Assembly (NCBI RefSeq): GCF_007673235.1
Contig: NZ_VDZH01000007.1
Coordinates: 16,904 to 80,903, forward strand
DNA: 64,000 nucleotides
Direction of reading: 5' to 3'
From: Curtobacterium pusillum
GTDB taxonomy: Bacteria; Actinomycetota; Actinomycetes; Actinomycetales; Microbacteriaceae
Part shown: positions 8,393 through 17,157 of the stretch, piece by piece
Numbering within the stretch: the first letter of the stretch is position 1
Layout of the letters: each line of letters opens with the position of its first letter
The notes under the pieces: model-generated
The model's input: only the letters and a program-made list of their open reading frames with translations
Told to the model about the DNA's origin: nothing
Databases searched by the model: none
Made by a program: the position numbers and the translations under genes

Positions 8393-9778
8393 TCAGACGT
8401 CGAGGTGGTCGACCAGCTCGTCCGCGAGGCCCGTGTAGGTCGCCGGCGTGAGGTTCGTCAGCCGCGCCTTCGCACCGGACGAGATGTCCAGCCCGTTCAC
8501 GAACGCGACGAGCTCCGCCTGCCCGATGCGCTTGCCGCGCGTGAGCTCCTTGAGCATCGCGTACGGGTCCTCGATGTTCGACTGACCAGCGGTGACCTCG
8601 GCACGGATGACCGTCTGGATCGCCTCGGCGAGCACCTCCCAGTTGTGGTCGAGGTCCTCGGCGAGGCGGACCTCGTTCACGGCGATCTCGCCCAGGCCGC
8701 GGCGCAGGTTGTCGAGCGCGAGCAGCGAGTGCCCGAACGCGACGCCGATGTTCCGCTGCGTGGTGGAGTCGGTGAGGTCACGCTGCAGTCGGCTCGTGAC
8801 CAGGGTCTCGGAGAGGGTGGAGAACAGCGCCGACGAGATCTCGAGGTTCGCCTCCGCGTTCTCGAACCGGATCGGGTTGATCTTGTGCGGCATCGTCGAC
8901 GACCCCGTGGCACCCGCCACCGGGATCTGCGTGAAGTACCCCATCGAGATGTAGGTCCACACGTCGGTCGCGAGGTTGTGCAGGATCCGGTTCGCGTGGC
9001 GCACCCGGTCGTACAGCTCGGCCTGCCAGTCGTGCGACTCGATCTGCGTGGTGAGCGGGTTCCAGGTGAGCCCGAGCCCCTCGACGAACTCGCGGGACAG
9101 CGTCGGCCAGTCGGCTTCCGGGTCCGCGGCGAGGTGCGCCGAGAAGGTGCCGGTCGCGCCGGAGAACTTGCCGAGGTACTCGCCGCCCTCGATCTGGGCC
9201 AGCACGCGCTCGAGGCGGTACACGACCACCGCGAGTTCCTTGCCGAGCGTCGTCGGCGTCGCCGGCTGCCCGTGCGTGTGGGACAGCATCGGGACGCTCT
9301 TGAGCTCCTCGGCCATCCCGCGCAGCACCGTCAGCACGGCCTTGAACGCCGGGAGCCAGACCTGGTCGACGGTGTCCCGCACGGTGAGCGCGTACGACAG
9401 GTTGTTGACGTCCTCGCTCGTCGCGGCGAAGTGGGTGAGCTCCGCGATCGAGTCGAGCCCGAGCTCCGACAGACGACGGCGCACGAAGTACTCGACGGCC
9501 TTGACGTCGTGACGGGTCGTGGCCTCGATCTCGGCGAGTTCGGCGATCTGCGCCTGCCCGAAGGTCTCGACGACCTGCCGGAGCGCGGCCTTGTCGTCGA
9601 CGCTCAGCGGCGAGGTGGTGAACATCGCGTGGTCGGTCAGGAAGATGAGCCACTCGACCTCGACCACGATGCGTGCGCGGTTGAGGCCGGCCTCGGAGAG
9701 GTGCTCGCCCACAGTGTGCACGATCGGGTAGTAGCGCCCGTCGAGCGGGCTGATCGGCTGCGGGGGAAGGGGGGTCAT
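8393..9778 (-). CDS. purB: Adenylosuccinate lyase
   Basis: The 461-aa product converts SAICAR to AICAR and adenylosuccinate to AMP in purine synthesis. The fumarase/aspartase signature GSSTMPHKINPIRFENAEAN is present (about residues 292-310), with SHTHGQPATPTTLGKE earlier and the catalytic TTRHDVKAVEYF region near residue 85. Length and the N-terminus (MTPLPPQPISPLDGRYYPIV) fit the E. coli-type PurB. It overlaps the upstream phosphatase gene by four bases, so the two are probably co-transcribed and translationally coupled. Confidence 0.96.
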   Translation of the reverse strand: MTPLPPQPISPLDGRYYPIVHTVGEHLSEAGLNRARIVVEVEWLIFLTDHAMFTTSPLSVDDKAALRQVVETFGQAQIAELAEIEATTRHDVKAVEYFVRRRLSELGLDSIAELTHFAATSEDVNNLSYALTVRDTVDQVWLPAFKAVLTVLRGMAEELKSVPMLSHTHGQPATPTTLGKELAVVVYRLERVLAQIEGGEYLGKFSGATGTFSAHLAADPEADWPTLSREFVEGLGLTWNPLTTQIESHDWQAELYDRVRHANRILHNLATDVWTYISMGYFTQIPVAGATGSSTMPHKINPIRFENAEANLEISSALFSTLSETLVTSRLQRDLTDSTTQRNIGVAFGHSLLALDNLRRGLGEIAVNEVRLAEDLDHNWEVLAEAIQTVIRAEVTAGQSNIEDPYAMLKELTRGKRIGQAELVAFVNGLDISSGAKARLTNLTPATYTGLADELVDHLDV

Positions 9779-10287
9779 GGGGCTCCCTGACGGACTGCCG
9801 GTTCGAGTTGGCGGAAGAGCGCCCGGCAGGCCCGTTCGACGGTCGAGAGCACTCGGTCGAACTCGTGCCGGTCCGCGTAGTACGGATCCGGTACGTCGGT
9901 CTGCTGGGGCCAGGCGTCGTCGTACCGCAACAGGAGCGTCACCTTCGCGGCGTCGTCCATGGTCGGTGCCCACGAGCGCAGGATGCGTTCGTGGGAGCGG
10001 TCGAGTGCGACCACCAGGTCGAGGTCCGGGAACCGGTCCGGGTCGAACTGACGGGCGCGATGCCTGCTGCCATCGTATCCGCGTGCGGCGAGGGCTGCGA
10101 TCGTGCGCTCGTCGGCGGGTTCGCCGACGTGCCAGTCGCCGGTGCCGGCGGACTCGACCTGGAACCGGTCGGACATGCCGGCGTCGGCCGCCAGCTGGGC
10201 GAAGACGATGCCGGCCATGGGGGAGCGGCAGATGTTGCCACTGCAGACGAACGAGACCCGGAAGGGGGCGCCGGCGTCCGTGGTCAT
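9775..10287 (-). CDS. Low-molecular-weight protein-tyrosine phosphatase
   Basis: The 170-aa product has the C-x5-R-S phosphatase loop as VCSGNICRSPM (Cys15, Arg21) and the general-acid DPYYAD segment near residue 133, both in the expected places. Such enzymes dephosphorylate tyrosine on bacterial proteins, often in capsule or envelope control, and some are secreted. The stop overlaps the purB start. There is no partner tyrosine kinase in the window, so its substrate is open. The ATG at 10287 is the best start. Confidence 0.92.
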   Translation of the reverse strand: MTTDAGAPFRVSFVCSGNICRSPMAGIVFAQLAADAGMSDRFQVESAGTGDWHVGEPADERTIAALAARGYDGSRHRARQFDPDRFPDLDLVVALDRSHERILRSWAPTMDDAAKVTLLLRYDDAWPQQTDVPDPYYADRHEFDRVLSTVERACRALFRQLEPAVRQGAP

Positions 10288-10394
10288 GGGGACATCATGA
10301 CGCAGCGAGGGCGCGTCCGCGACGGGCGTCGCGTCCGTCAGCCGGTCCGTCGTCAGGCCGGGAGGCGCGGTGCCGGTCGCGTCGTCAGCCCGCG

Positions 10395-10793
10395 TCACGC
10401 GCGCTGGCGGTTGAGCACCGGACGCACGAAGAGCCCGATCAGCCACGCGAACACGGCGAGCACGAAGGCGCCCACGATCCCCCACCCGAACGACTCGACG
10501 TTCAGCCCGAAGCCGAAGGCGTCCGAGATCCCCGCGACGATGAGCAGCAGGATCGCGTTGACGACGAACGAGATGAGCCCGAGCGTCAGGATGTAGATCG
10601 GGAACGCCACGATCCTGATGAGCGTGCCGATGACCGCGTTGACGAGGCCGAACACGAAGGCCACGAGCAGGTAGGTCAGCACGGTGGCCGTGGTGCCGCC
10701 GTCGCCGAACGGGGTGACCGAGACGCCGCTCACGATGAGCGTGGTGAGCCAGAGCGCGACGGCGTTGACGACGAGGCGGACGAGGAATCGCAT
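10395..10793 (-). CDS. Small four-TM membrane protein, phage-holin-4-2 family
   Basis: The 132-aa product is almost entirely hydrophobic with four TM segments (MRFLVRLVVNAVALWLTTLI at the start, FVVNAILLLIVAGI later). A typical F-G-L-V-N-A-V-I turn separates TM2 and TM3. This matches the membrane family named after a holin-like protein (pfam04020), found on many actinobacterial chromosomes with no phage nearby. The function is unknown. It is divergent from hisC with only 50 bases between starts. Confidence 0.8.
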   Translation of the reverse strand: MRFLVRLVVNAVALWLTTLIVSGVSVTPFGDGGTTATVLTYLLVAFVFGLVNAVIGTLIRIVAFPIYILTLGLISFVVNAILLLIVAGISDAFGFGLNVESFGWGIVGAFVLAVFAWLIGLFVRPVLNRQRA

Positions 10794-10843
10794 GCACCCA
10801 TGATGCCCTCCAGCGACCGGGGACGGGCCGGTAACCTGGTGCG

Positions 10844-11923
10844 GTGACTGACGAGCGCGTGCACATCCGGCCGGAGATCGCTGTCCTCCCCGCCTACAAG
10901 CAGGGACGCCAGGCGGCCGCCGACGCCTTCAAGCTGTCGAGCAACGAGAACCCGTTCCCGCCGCTGCCCGGCGTGGTCGAGGCCGTGCAGGCGCAGACGG
11001 CGTTCAACCGCTACCCCGACGCGACCGCCCTCGCCGTGCGCGCCGTGCTCGCGAACCGCTTCGGCACCACCGTCGACGAGGTCCACGTCGCCCCGGGCAG
11101 CGTCGCGATCCTGCACGAGCTCGCGAAGGCCACCTCCGGCCCCGGCGACGAGATCGTCTACGCCTGGCGCTCCTTCGAGGCGTACCCGGGCGTCGTCACG
11201 GTCGCCGGCGCCACGAGCGTGCAGGTGCCGAACCGGGCCGACGGCGGGCACGACCTCGACGCGATGGCCGCCGCCGTCACCGAGCGCACCCGCATGGTCA
11301 TCGTCTGCACGCCGAACAACCCGACCGGCCCGGTCGTCACCGGCACCGAGTTCGAGGCGTTCATGGCGCGGGTGCCGTCGTCCGTGCTGGTCGTCCTCGA
11401 CGAGGCGTACGCCGAGTTCGTCACCGAGCCGACCGCCGTCCGCGGTGCCCCGCTGCTCGAGCAGTACCCGAACCTCGTCGTCCTCCGCACGTTCTCGAAG
11501 GCGTACGGGCTCGCCGGCCTCCGCGTCGGGTACGCCCTCGGCCCGGCGTACGTGCTCGACGCCGTCCGTGCCTGCGCGATCCCGCTCTCGGTCACGGCGC
11601 AGGGACAGGCCGCGGCGCTCGCCAGCCTCGAACGCGAGTCCGAGCTGCTCGCGCGGGTCTCCGAGATCGCCGCCCTGCGCGACCGCATCGTGACGTCGTT
11701 GCGGGAACAGGGCTGGGACGTGCCCGACGCGCAGGGCAACTTCGTGTGGCTACCCACGGGCGAGTTGACCGCGCACGCCGCGGAGCGCTTCGAGCAGGCG
11801 GGGATCATCGTCCGTGCCTTCGGGAACGAGGGCATCCGCATCTCCATCGGCGAGCACGAGGCTGTGGGAACACTCCTCGAAACAGCACGCTCGCTTGTGG
11901 GGGACCTCCAGGCGGCCCGGTAG
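10844..11923 (+). CDS. hisC: Histidinol-phosphate aminotransferase
   Basis: The 359-aa fold-type I PLP enzyme converts imidazole-acetol phosphate to histidinol phosphate in histidine synthesis. The Schiff-base lysine is Lys219 in [26 protein letters not shown] (near residue 155), LDEAYAEF and [13 protein letters not shown] near the N-terminus are all family marks. Some actinobacterial copies of this type are really aromatic aminotransferases, which sequence alone does not exclude. The GTG start lies 50 bases from the divergent 4-TM gene. The 2-oxoacid dehydrogenase genes begin 23 bases downstream, so it may head that transcript. No other his genes are nearby. Confidence 0.86.
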   Translation: MTDERVHIRPEIAVLPAYKQGRQAAADAFKLSSNENPFPPLPGVVEAVQAQTAFNRYPDATALAVRAVLANRFGTTVDEVHVAPGSVAILHELAKATSGPGDEIVYAWRSFEAYPGVVTVAGATSVQVPNRADGGHDLDAMAAAVTERTRMVIVCTPNNPTGPVVTGTEFEAFMARVPSSVLVVLDEAYAEFVTEPTAVRGAPLLEQYPNLVVLRTFSKAYGLAGLRVGYALGPAYVLDAVRACAIPLSVTAQGQAAALASLERESELLARVSEIAALRDRIVTSLREQGWDVPDAQGNFVWLPTGELTAHAAERFEQAGIIVRAFGNEGIRISIGEHEAVGTLLETARSLVGDLQAAR

Positions 11924-11946
11924 TCGCTGCCGCTACGCTGGCCCGC

Positions 11947-13083
11947 ATGTCATTCCGCGCCGCGGCCCCCGCGACGACCACCGTCCGGCTCCTCGACCCC
12001 GAGGGCCGGTTCGTGGAGACCGACGAGAACGCCGAGTTCGCCGCCGCCGCGCGAGCGATCCCGGACGAGACCCTGCTGGCGATGCACCGCCGCATGGTCC
12101 TCACCCGTCGGTTCGACCACGCCGGTCACAACCTCCAGCGCACCGGGCAGCTCGGCCTCTGGGTCCCGAGCCACGGGCAGGAAGCCGCGCAGACCGGCTC
12201 CGCCTTCGCCCTGCGCGCCCAGGACCACGTCTTCCCCTCCTACCGCGAGCACGCGGTCACGATGCACCGCGGCGTCGAGCCGATGGAGATCATCGCGATG
12301 TACCGCGGGCAGACGCACGGCGGTTGGGACCCGGACGAGCGCGGCAACACGCACATCTCCACGCTCGTGATCGGCTCGCAGACGCTGCACGCCACCGGCT
12401 ACGCCCTCGGGCAGAAGCTCGACGGCGACGTGGGCACGGGGGACCCTGACCGCGACGCGTGCTCGATCGTGTACTTCGGCGACGGCGCCACCAGCCAGGG
12501 CGACGTGAACGAGGCGTACGTGTTCTCGGCCTCGACCAAGGCCCCGGTCGTCTTCTTCCTGCAGAACAACCACTGGGCGATCTCGGTGCCGGTGTCGGTG
12601 CAGTCGCCGACGCCGCTCGTCGACCGCCCCCGCGGCTTCGGCATCCCGAGCGTCCTCATCGACGGCAACGACATCCTCGCGTCGTACACGGCCTCCGTCG
12701 TCGCCACCGACCACGCCCGCAGCGGCCAGGGTCCGGCGTTCATCGAGGCCGACACGTACCGCATCGGCGCGCACACGAGTTCGGACGACCCGAGCCGCTA
12801 CCGCGCCGACGGTGAGCTCGAGGACTGGGTCCGCCGCGACCCGATCACCCGCTCCGAGGCGTACCTGCGCTCGAAGGGTGCCACCGACGCGCAGTTCGCC
12901 GCGTTCGACGAGGAGGGCGAGGACATCGCCGCCGACGTCCGACGTCGCACGGTGGCCCTGACGGCGCCGTCGGTGGACGTCATGTTCGACAACGTGTACC
13001 GCGAGCCGCATCCGCTGATCGCCGAGCAGAAGGCATGGCTCGAACGGTACGAGGCCGGCTACGAAGGGGGCGCCCACGCATGA
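11947..13083 (+). CDS. 2-oxoacid dehydrogenase E1 component, alpha subunit
   Basis: The 378-aa product binds thiamine diphosphate through GDGATSQGDVNEAYVFSAST ending in NN about 30 residues on, the standard GDG-NN motif. The N-terminal LRRTGQ-type segment appears as LQRTGQLGLWVPSHGQEAAQ. It decarboxylates pyruvate or branched-chain 2-oxoacids and passes the acyl group to E2 lipoate. The alpha/beta split and lack of an E3 gene leave pyruvate (Pdh) versus branched-chain (Bkd) substrate open. Its stop overlaps the E1 beta start (ATGA), which implies coupled translation. Confidence 0.9.
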   Translation: MSFRAAAPATTTVRLLDPEGRFVETDENAEFAAAARAIPDETLLAMHRRMVLTRRFDHAGHNLQRTGQLGLWVPSHGQEAAQTGSAFALRAQDHVFPSYREHAVTMHRGVEPMEIIAMYRGQTHGGWDPDERGNTHISTLVIGSQTLHATGYALGQKLDGDVGTGDPDRDACSIVYFGDGATSQGDVNEAYVFSASTKAPVVFFLQNNHWAISVPVSVQSPTPLVDRPRGFGIPSVLIDGNDILASYTASVVATDHARSGQGPAFIEADTYRIGAHTSSDDPSRYRADGELEDWVRRDPITRSEAYLRSKGATDAQFAAFDEEGEDIAADVRRRTVALTAPSVDVMFDNVYREPHPLIAEQKAWLERYEAGYEGGAHA

Positions 13084-14129
13084 GCACCACCGAGCAGCTC
13101 TTCGACTACACGCTGCGCTCCCACCCGGGCGCCGGCGAGGTCCCGAGCGACCCCACCCCGACCCTCCCGATGGCCAAGGCGCTCAACGCCGGGCTCGCCG
13201 CCGCGATGCAGGCGGACGACAAGGTCCTGCTGATGGGCGAGGACATCGGCCAGCTCGGCGGTGTCTTCCGCATCACCGAGGGCCTGCAGGACCGCTTCGG
13301 CCCCGAGCGCGTGCGGGACACCCCGCTCGCCGAGGCCGGCATCATCGGCACCGCGATCGGACTCGCCCTGCGCGGCTACCGCCCGGTCGTCGAGATCCAG
13401 TTCGACGGGTTCGTCTGGCCCGGCTTCGACCAGATCACGTCGCAGCTCGCGAAGATGGCGAATCGCCTGCCGGCGCACATGTCGCTGCCGGTCGTCATCC
13501 GGATCCCCTACGGCGGCCACATCGGCGCCGTGGAGCACCACCAGGAGTCGCCGGAGGCGTACTTCGCGCACACGCCGGGCCTCCGCGTGGTGAGCCCGAG
13601 CACGCCGAACGACGCGTACTGGATGATCCAGGAGGCGATCGCCTCGAAGGACCCGGTCGTCTTCCTCGAACCGAAGTCCCGCTACTGGCCGAAGGGCCAG
13701 GTGGACCTGGTCGACGGCCACGTGCCGATGCACACCACCCGCGTCGCCCGCACCGGCACCGAGGTCACCCTCGTCGGCCATGGTGCGATGGTCGCCACCC
13801 TCATGCAGGCCGCCGAGCTCGCCGAGTCCGAGGGCACCAGCTGCGAGGTCATCGACCTCCGCTCGATCTCGCCGATCGACTGGGAGCCGCTGCTCGCGTC
13901 GGTCCGGAAGACCGGTCGCCTCGTCATCGCGCAGGAGGCCTCCGGATTCGTGAGCGTCGGCAGCGAGATCGCCGCGACCGTCGCGGAGCAGTGCTTCTAC
14001 ACGATGCAGGCGCCGCCACTGCGGGTCTCCGGGTTCGACATCCCGTTCCCGGTCTCCAAGCTGGAGCACCTGCACCTGCCGGACGCCGACCGCGTCCTCG
14101 AGGCCGTCGACCGCGCCCTCGCCTACTGA
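13080..14129 (+). CDS. 2-oxoacid dehydrogenase E1 component, beta subunit
   Basis: The 349-aa transketolase-like subunit has [19 protein letters not shown] near residue 44 and the [18 protein letters not shown] segment. A conserved [20 protein letters not shown] loop follows, with a C-terminal transketolase domain. It pairs with the alpha subunit to form the E1 active site. The true start is the ATG overlapping the alpha stop, because the sequence from there ([14 protein letters not shown]) fits the family. The next gene follows after 40 bases. Confidence 0.93.
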   Translation: MSTTEQLFDYTLRSHPGAGEVPSDPTPTLPMAKALNAGLAAAMQADDKVLLMGEDIGQLGGVFRITEGLQDRFGPERVRDTPLAEAGIIGTAIGLALRGYRPVVEIQFDGFVWPGFDQITSQLAKMANRLPAHMSLPVVIRIPYGGHIGAVEHHQESPEAYFAHTPGLRVVSPSTPNDAYWMIQEAIASKDPVVFLEPKSRYWPKGQVDLVDGHVPMHTTRVARTGTEVTLVGHGAMVATLMQAAELAESEGTSCEVIDLRSISPIDWEPLLASVRKTGRLVIAQEASGFVSVGSEIAATVAEQCFYTMQAPPLRVSGFDIPFPVSKLEHLHLPDADRVLEAVDRALAY

Positions 14130-14169
14130 CACCCTGACCGAGCTCGACCCGAACGCCGAAGGAGCCGAC

Positions 14170-15750
14170 GTGGCCGCCGCCGAATTCCCCCTGCCCGACG
14201 TGGGCGAAGGCCTGACCGAGGCCGAGATCGTGCAGTGGCGCGTCGCGATCGGGGACGAGATCGCCGTCGACCAGGTGCTCGTCGAGATCGAGACCGCGAA
14301 GTCCCTGGTCGAGCTGCCGTCGCCGTTCGCGGGCACCGTCACCGGACTCCTCGTGTCCGAGGGCGACACCGTCGAGGTCGGCAAGCCGATCATCCGGGTC
14401 GACTCCGACGCGTCGGTCGCGTCGGGTGCGCCCGTCACCTCGTCTCAGCCTGGAGGCGCGGCCCCAGTCGCCGACAGCGTCCCGGCCTCGCCGGACGTCA
14501 CGGCCACCCCGCCAGCACCGCCCGCACCCGCGGCTCCGGTCGCGCAGACCCCGGCAGCGCCCGCACCGGTCGCTGCTCCGGCACCCGCCGCTGCTCCGGC
14601 ACCCGCTGCTGCTGCAGCGCCGGCGCAGCCGGTCGCCGACGGCGCCTCCGTCGTCGGGACGGACGAGTCCTCCGGCGCCGTCCTCGTCGGCTACGGCTCC
14701 GCGACCTCGTCCCCGTCCCGTCGGAAGCCGGGCGCCCGCCGGGCCGCAGCCCTCGCGGCGGAGGCGAACCGTGCCTCCAGTGCGGATGCCGCTGCTGCGG
14801 CCGAAGCCGCCACCGATCCCGGCGAGGAGAGCACCGCCGAGGCCATCAGCGCGCTCGGGTCCGGGTCCGGGCGCAAGCAGACCACCGCGACCAACGTCCT
14901 CGCGAAGCCGCCGATCCGGAAGCTCGCGAAGGACCTCGGCGTCGAACTGACCGAGATCGTGGCGACCGGACTCGCGGGTGAGGTCACCCGCGACGACGTC
15001 ATCCGGCACGCGAAGCAGGCCAGCGTCTTCCGCAACATCGAGACGCCGGAGTGGGGCGACGTCCGCAGCGAGACGATCCCGGTCAAGGGCGTCCGCAAGG
15101 CGATCGCGACCGCGATGACCACCTCGGCGTTCACCGCGCCGCACGTGTCGCTGTTCGTCGACGTCGACGCGACCCGCACGATGGAGTTCGTCAAGCGCCT
15201 GAAGTCCTCGCCGACGTTCGCCGGCGTGAAGGTCTCGCCGCTGCTCCTCGTCGCGAAGGCCGTCATCTGGGCCGTCCGCCGCAACCGCTCGGTGAACTCG
15301 ACGTGGACCGACCGCGAGATCATCGTGCACCACTTCGTGAACCTCGGCATCGCCGCGGCCACCCCGCGCGGGCTCATCGTGCCGAACATCAAGGACGCGC
15401 AGGACATGTCCCTGCTCGAACTCGCCCAGGCCCTCGAGCAGCTCACCCTGACGGCCCGCGACGGCAAGACGACGCCGGCGCAGATGGCGAACGGCACGGT
15501 GTCGATCACGAACATCGGCGTGTTCGGCATGGACACCGGAACCCCGATCCTCAACCCGGGCGAGGTCGCGATCGTGGCGATGGGCACGATCAAGGCGAAG
15601 CCGTGGGTCGTCGACGGTGAGGTCCGGTCCCGCATGGTGACCACGATCGGCGCCTCGTTCGACCACCGGGTCGTCGACGGTGACGTGGCGTCGCGCTTCG
15701 TGCACGACGTGGCGTCGGTGCTCGAGGAGCCGGCGCTGCTGCTCGACTAG
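14170..15750 (+). CDS. Dihydrolipoamide acyltransferase E2 component
   Basis: The 526-aa product has three parts. One lipoyl domain (about residues 1-80) carries Lys44 in [19 protein letters not shown] long Ala/Pro-rich swinging linker runs to residue 240. A peripheral-subunit-binding domain (about 248-285) and a catalytic domain follow, with the FDHRVVDGD active-site His near residue 498. It carries the acyl group from E1 to CoA. The linker DNA contains a 17-19-bp tandem repeat (14575-14625) and two dispersed CTGGAGGCRCG motifs (14450, 14770) read in frame. Start is GTG. No E3 gene follows, so dihydrolipoamide dehydrogenase must be elsewhere. Confidence 0.93.
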   Translation: MAAAEFPLPDVGEGLTEAEIVQWRVAIGDEIAVDQVLVEIETAKSLVELPSPFAGTVTGLLVSEGDTVEVGKPIIRVDSDASVASGAPVTSSQPGGAAPVADSVPASPDVTATPPAPPAPAAPVAQTPAAPAPVAAPAPAAAPAPAAAAAPAQPVADGASVVGTDESSGAVLVGYGSATSSPSRRKPGARRAAALAAEANRASSADAAAAAEAATDPGEESTAEAISALGSGSGRKQTTATNVLAKPPIRKLAKDLGVELTEIVATGLAGEVTRDDVIRHAKQASVFRNIETPEWGDVRSETIPVKGVRKAIATAMTTSAFTAPHVSLFVDVDATRTMEFVKRLKSSPTFAGVKVSPLLLVAKAVIWAVRRNRSVNSTWTDREIIVHHFVNLGIAAATPRGLIVPNIKDAQDMSLLELAQALEQLTLTARDGKTTPAQMANGTVSITNIGVFGMDTGTPILNPGEVAIVAMGTIKAKPWVVDGEVRSRMVTTIGASFDHRVVDGDVASRFVHDVASVLEEPALLLD

Positions 15751-15786
15751 CGGGCGCCGCGTGCGTTCGGGCGCGCCCGTCCGCTT

Positions 15787-15851
15787 GCGTTCAGTGAACA
15801 GCAATGGTCGAGTCGGGTCACGCGACCCGACCATTTCTGCTCGCTGAACGC
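15787..15851. repeat. Long imperfect inverted repeat (ATGGTCGGGTC family), copy 1
   Basis: The 65-base element starts GCGTTCAG and ends CTGAACGC, with inner arms around AATGG/CCATT and a perfect TCGGGTC-acgc-GACCCGA core. It sits 36 bases after the E2 stop and could end transcription as a large hairpin. A related element occurs at 43844-43894 with the same core (ATGGTCGGG...CCCGACCATT and CTGCTC), so this is a repeat family and not just a terminator. Confidence 0.75.
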
Positions 15852-15925
15852 CGTCCTCCCGCACGACTCGCGCCCGTTCGCGCGCCGTTCACCCGGATGT
15901 CGGTGGGCGGCGGGATGATCGACGC

Positions 15926-16501
15926 ATGGTCCACCAGCTCCTGATGCCCTCGCAGGAGATCCGAACGGATCGCCTCCTGCTCACCCCGCTGACCCCCGCC
16001 GACATCGACGACGTGCACGACGTGTTCTCCGACGCCCGGACGTGGACCCACCTGCCCGCCGGTCGGCACACGGTGCGGGCGTCGACCGTGGACCTCGTCC
16101 AGCGCAAGATCGGTGGTCGCGCTCGTCACGGCCTCGGGTCGTGGGCGGTGCGCTCGGCTGCGGACCACGCGTTCCTCGGGGTCGGCGGTGTCGACATGAC
16201 CGCCGCCGGGGTGTGGAACCTCGGGTACCGGCTGGCACCTTCGGCGTGGGGCAACGGCTACGCGACGGAGATCGCCCGTGCCGCCGTCGGCGCTGCGCAC
16301 GAGGTCGCACCCGATGTCCCGATCACGGGTCGGGTGCTCACGAACAACCCGGCGTCGGCCGCGGTGCTCGAGCGGGCAGGATTGTCGCTCGTGTGGCAGG
16401 GATCGACGTCCGCCACGCTGCCGACCGGTGTCGAGCGTCAGGTGTGGGCAGACCGGGCGCTCTCACGGACGCAGCGGGCCTGGCTCGTCGCCAACGCCTG
16501 A
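15926..16501 (+). CDS. GNAT-family N-acetyltransferase, RimJ/RimL-like
   Basis: The 191-aa product begins with the ETDRLLL-like strand (IRTDRLLLTPLTPADIDDVH) typical of RimJ/RimL-type GNATs. It has the acetyl-CoA loop region YRLAPSAWGNGYATEIARAA near residue 100 and NNPASAAVLERAGL in motif B. It transfers acetyl from acetyl-CoA to an amine, possibly a protein N-terminus or a small molecule. The gene stands alone and is convergent with the bacteriocin export genes, 14 bases apart. Confidence 0.87.
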   Translation: MVHQLLMPSQEIRTDRLLLTPLTPADIDDVHDVFSDARTWTHLPAGRHTVRASTVDLVQRKIGGRARHGLGSWAVRSAADHAFLGVGGVDMTAAGVWNLGYRLAPSAWGNGYATEIARAAVGAAHEVAPDVPITGRVLTNNPASAAVLERAGLSLVWQGSTSATLPTGVERQVWADRALSRTQRAWLVANA

Positions 16502-16515
16502 GTTCCCACCGCCGT

Positions 16516-17157
16516 TCACCCGTCGGAGGCGTACAGCGAGACCGTCTTGGATGCTCGTGCTTCCACGTCTGCTGCATGCGTCGCCACGATCACCGCGGCG
16601 CCCGAGCCGGCGAACTCGTCGAGCAGATCGAGCACCATCGCCGCATTGGTCCCGTCGAGTGCGCTCGTCGGTTCGTCGGCGAGGATGACGTCAGGCTGCT
16701 TGACCAGCAGGCGGGCGAGGGCCACACGTTGCTGCTCTCCGCCGCTGAGCTCGTGAGCGCGGTCAGTCGCCCTGCCGACGAGGCCCACCCGCTCCAGTGC
16801 TGCGGCTGTGCGCACGGCTTCTCCACGACGCTTCCTGCCTGGCACCCGGGCGATGTCGATGTTCGCCTGCACAGTCATGTCAGGTACCAACCCGAAGTCC
16901 TGGAAGAGGTAGCCCAGGTGATCTCGGCGGACGAGACGCGCGCTTCGACCTCGTCCGCCGGCGACCACACCGTTGATCCGAATCGATCCGGAGTCGAACC
17001 TGTCGATGTGGCCCAGGCAGTCGAGGAGTGTCGACTTCCCGGATCCGCTCGGGCCGATGACGGCGAGGGTCTCACCGCGGTCCACGTCGAACGTCAGGTC
17101 GTGCCAGAGCACCCGTCGTCCGCGCCGCTTGTCAGCGCTGCGCACTTCGATCATCAT
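16516..17157 (-). CDS. ABC transporter ATP-binding protein of the lactococcin 972 group
   Basis: The 213-aa product is a single ATPase domain. Walker A is GPSGSGKST (about residues 35-43), the signature is LSGGEQQRVALARLL, Walker B is VILADEPTSALD, and the switch His lies in VATHA. This is the short LolD/MacB-like form. It starts with ATG overlapping the stop of the large membrane protein gene (ATGA). Together with the bacteriocin precursor upstream, this is the standard three-gene order of lactococcin 972 loci. The family name describes it as the putative export or immunity ATPase. Whether it exports or protects is unproven. Confidence 0.9.
   Translation of the reverse strand: MMIEVRSADKRRGRRVLWHDLTFDVDRGETLAVIGPSGSGKSTLLDCLGHIDRFDSGSIRINGVVAGGRGRSARLVRRDHLGYLFQDFGLVPDMTVQANIDIARVPGRKRRGEAVRTAAALERVGLVGRATDRAHELSGGEQQRVALARLLVKQPDVILADEPTSALDGTNAAMVLDLLDEFAGSGAAVIVATHAADVEARASKTVSLYASDG

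Noticed and set aside
10395-10793. Prophage remnant suggested by the 'phage holin' family name
   Set aside because: The family is widespread on actinobacterial chromosomes and no other phage gene, att site or base-composition change is present.
15751-15925. An E3 (dihydrolipoamide dehydrogenase) gene after E2
   Set aside because: Only a 65-base inverted repeat and then a GNAT gene follow; E3 must lie elsewhere.
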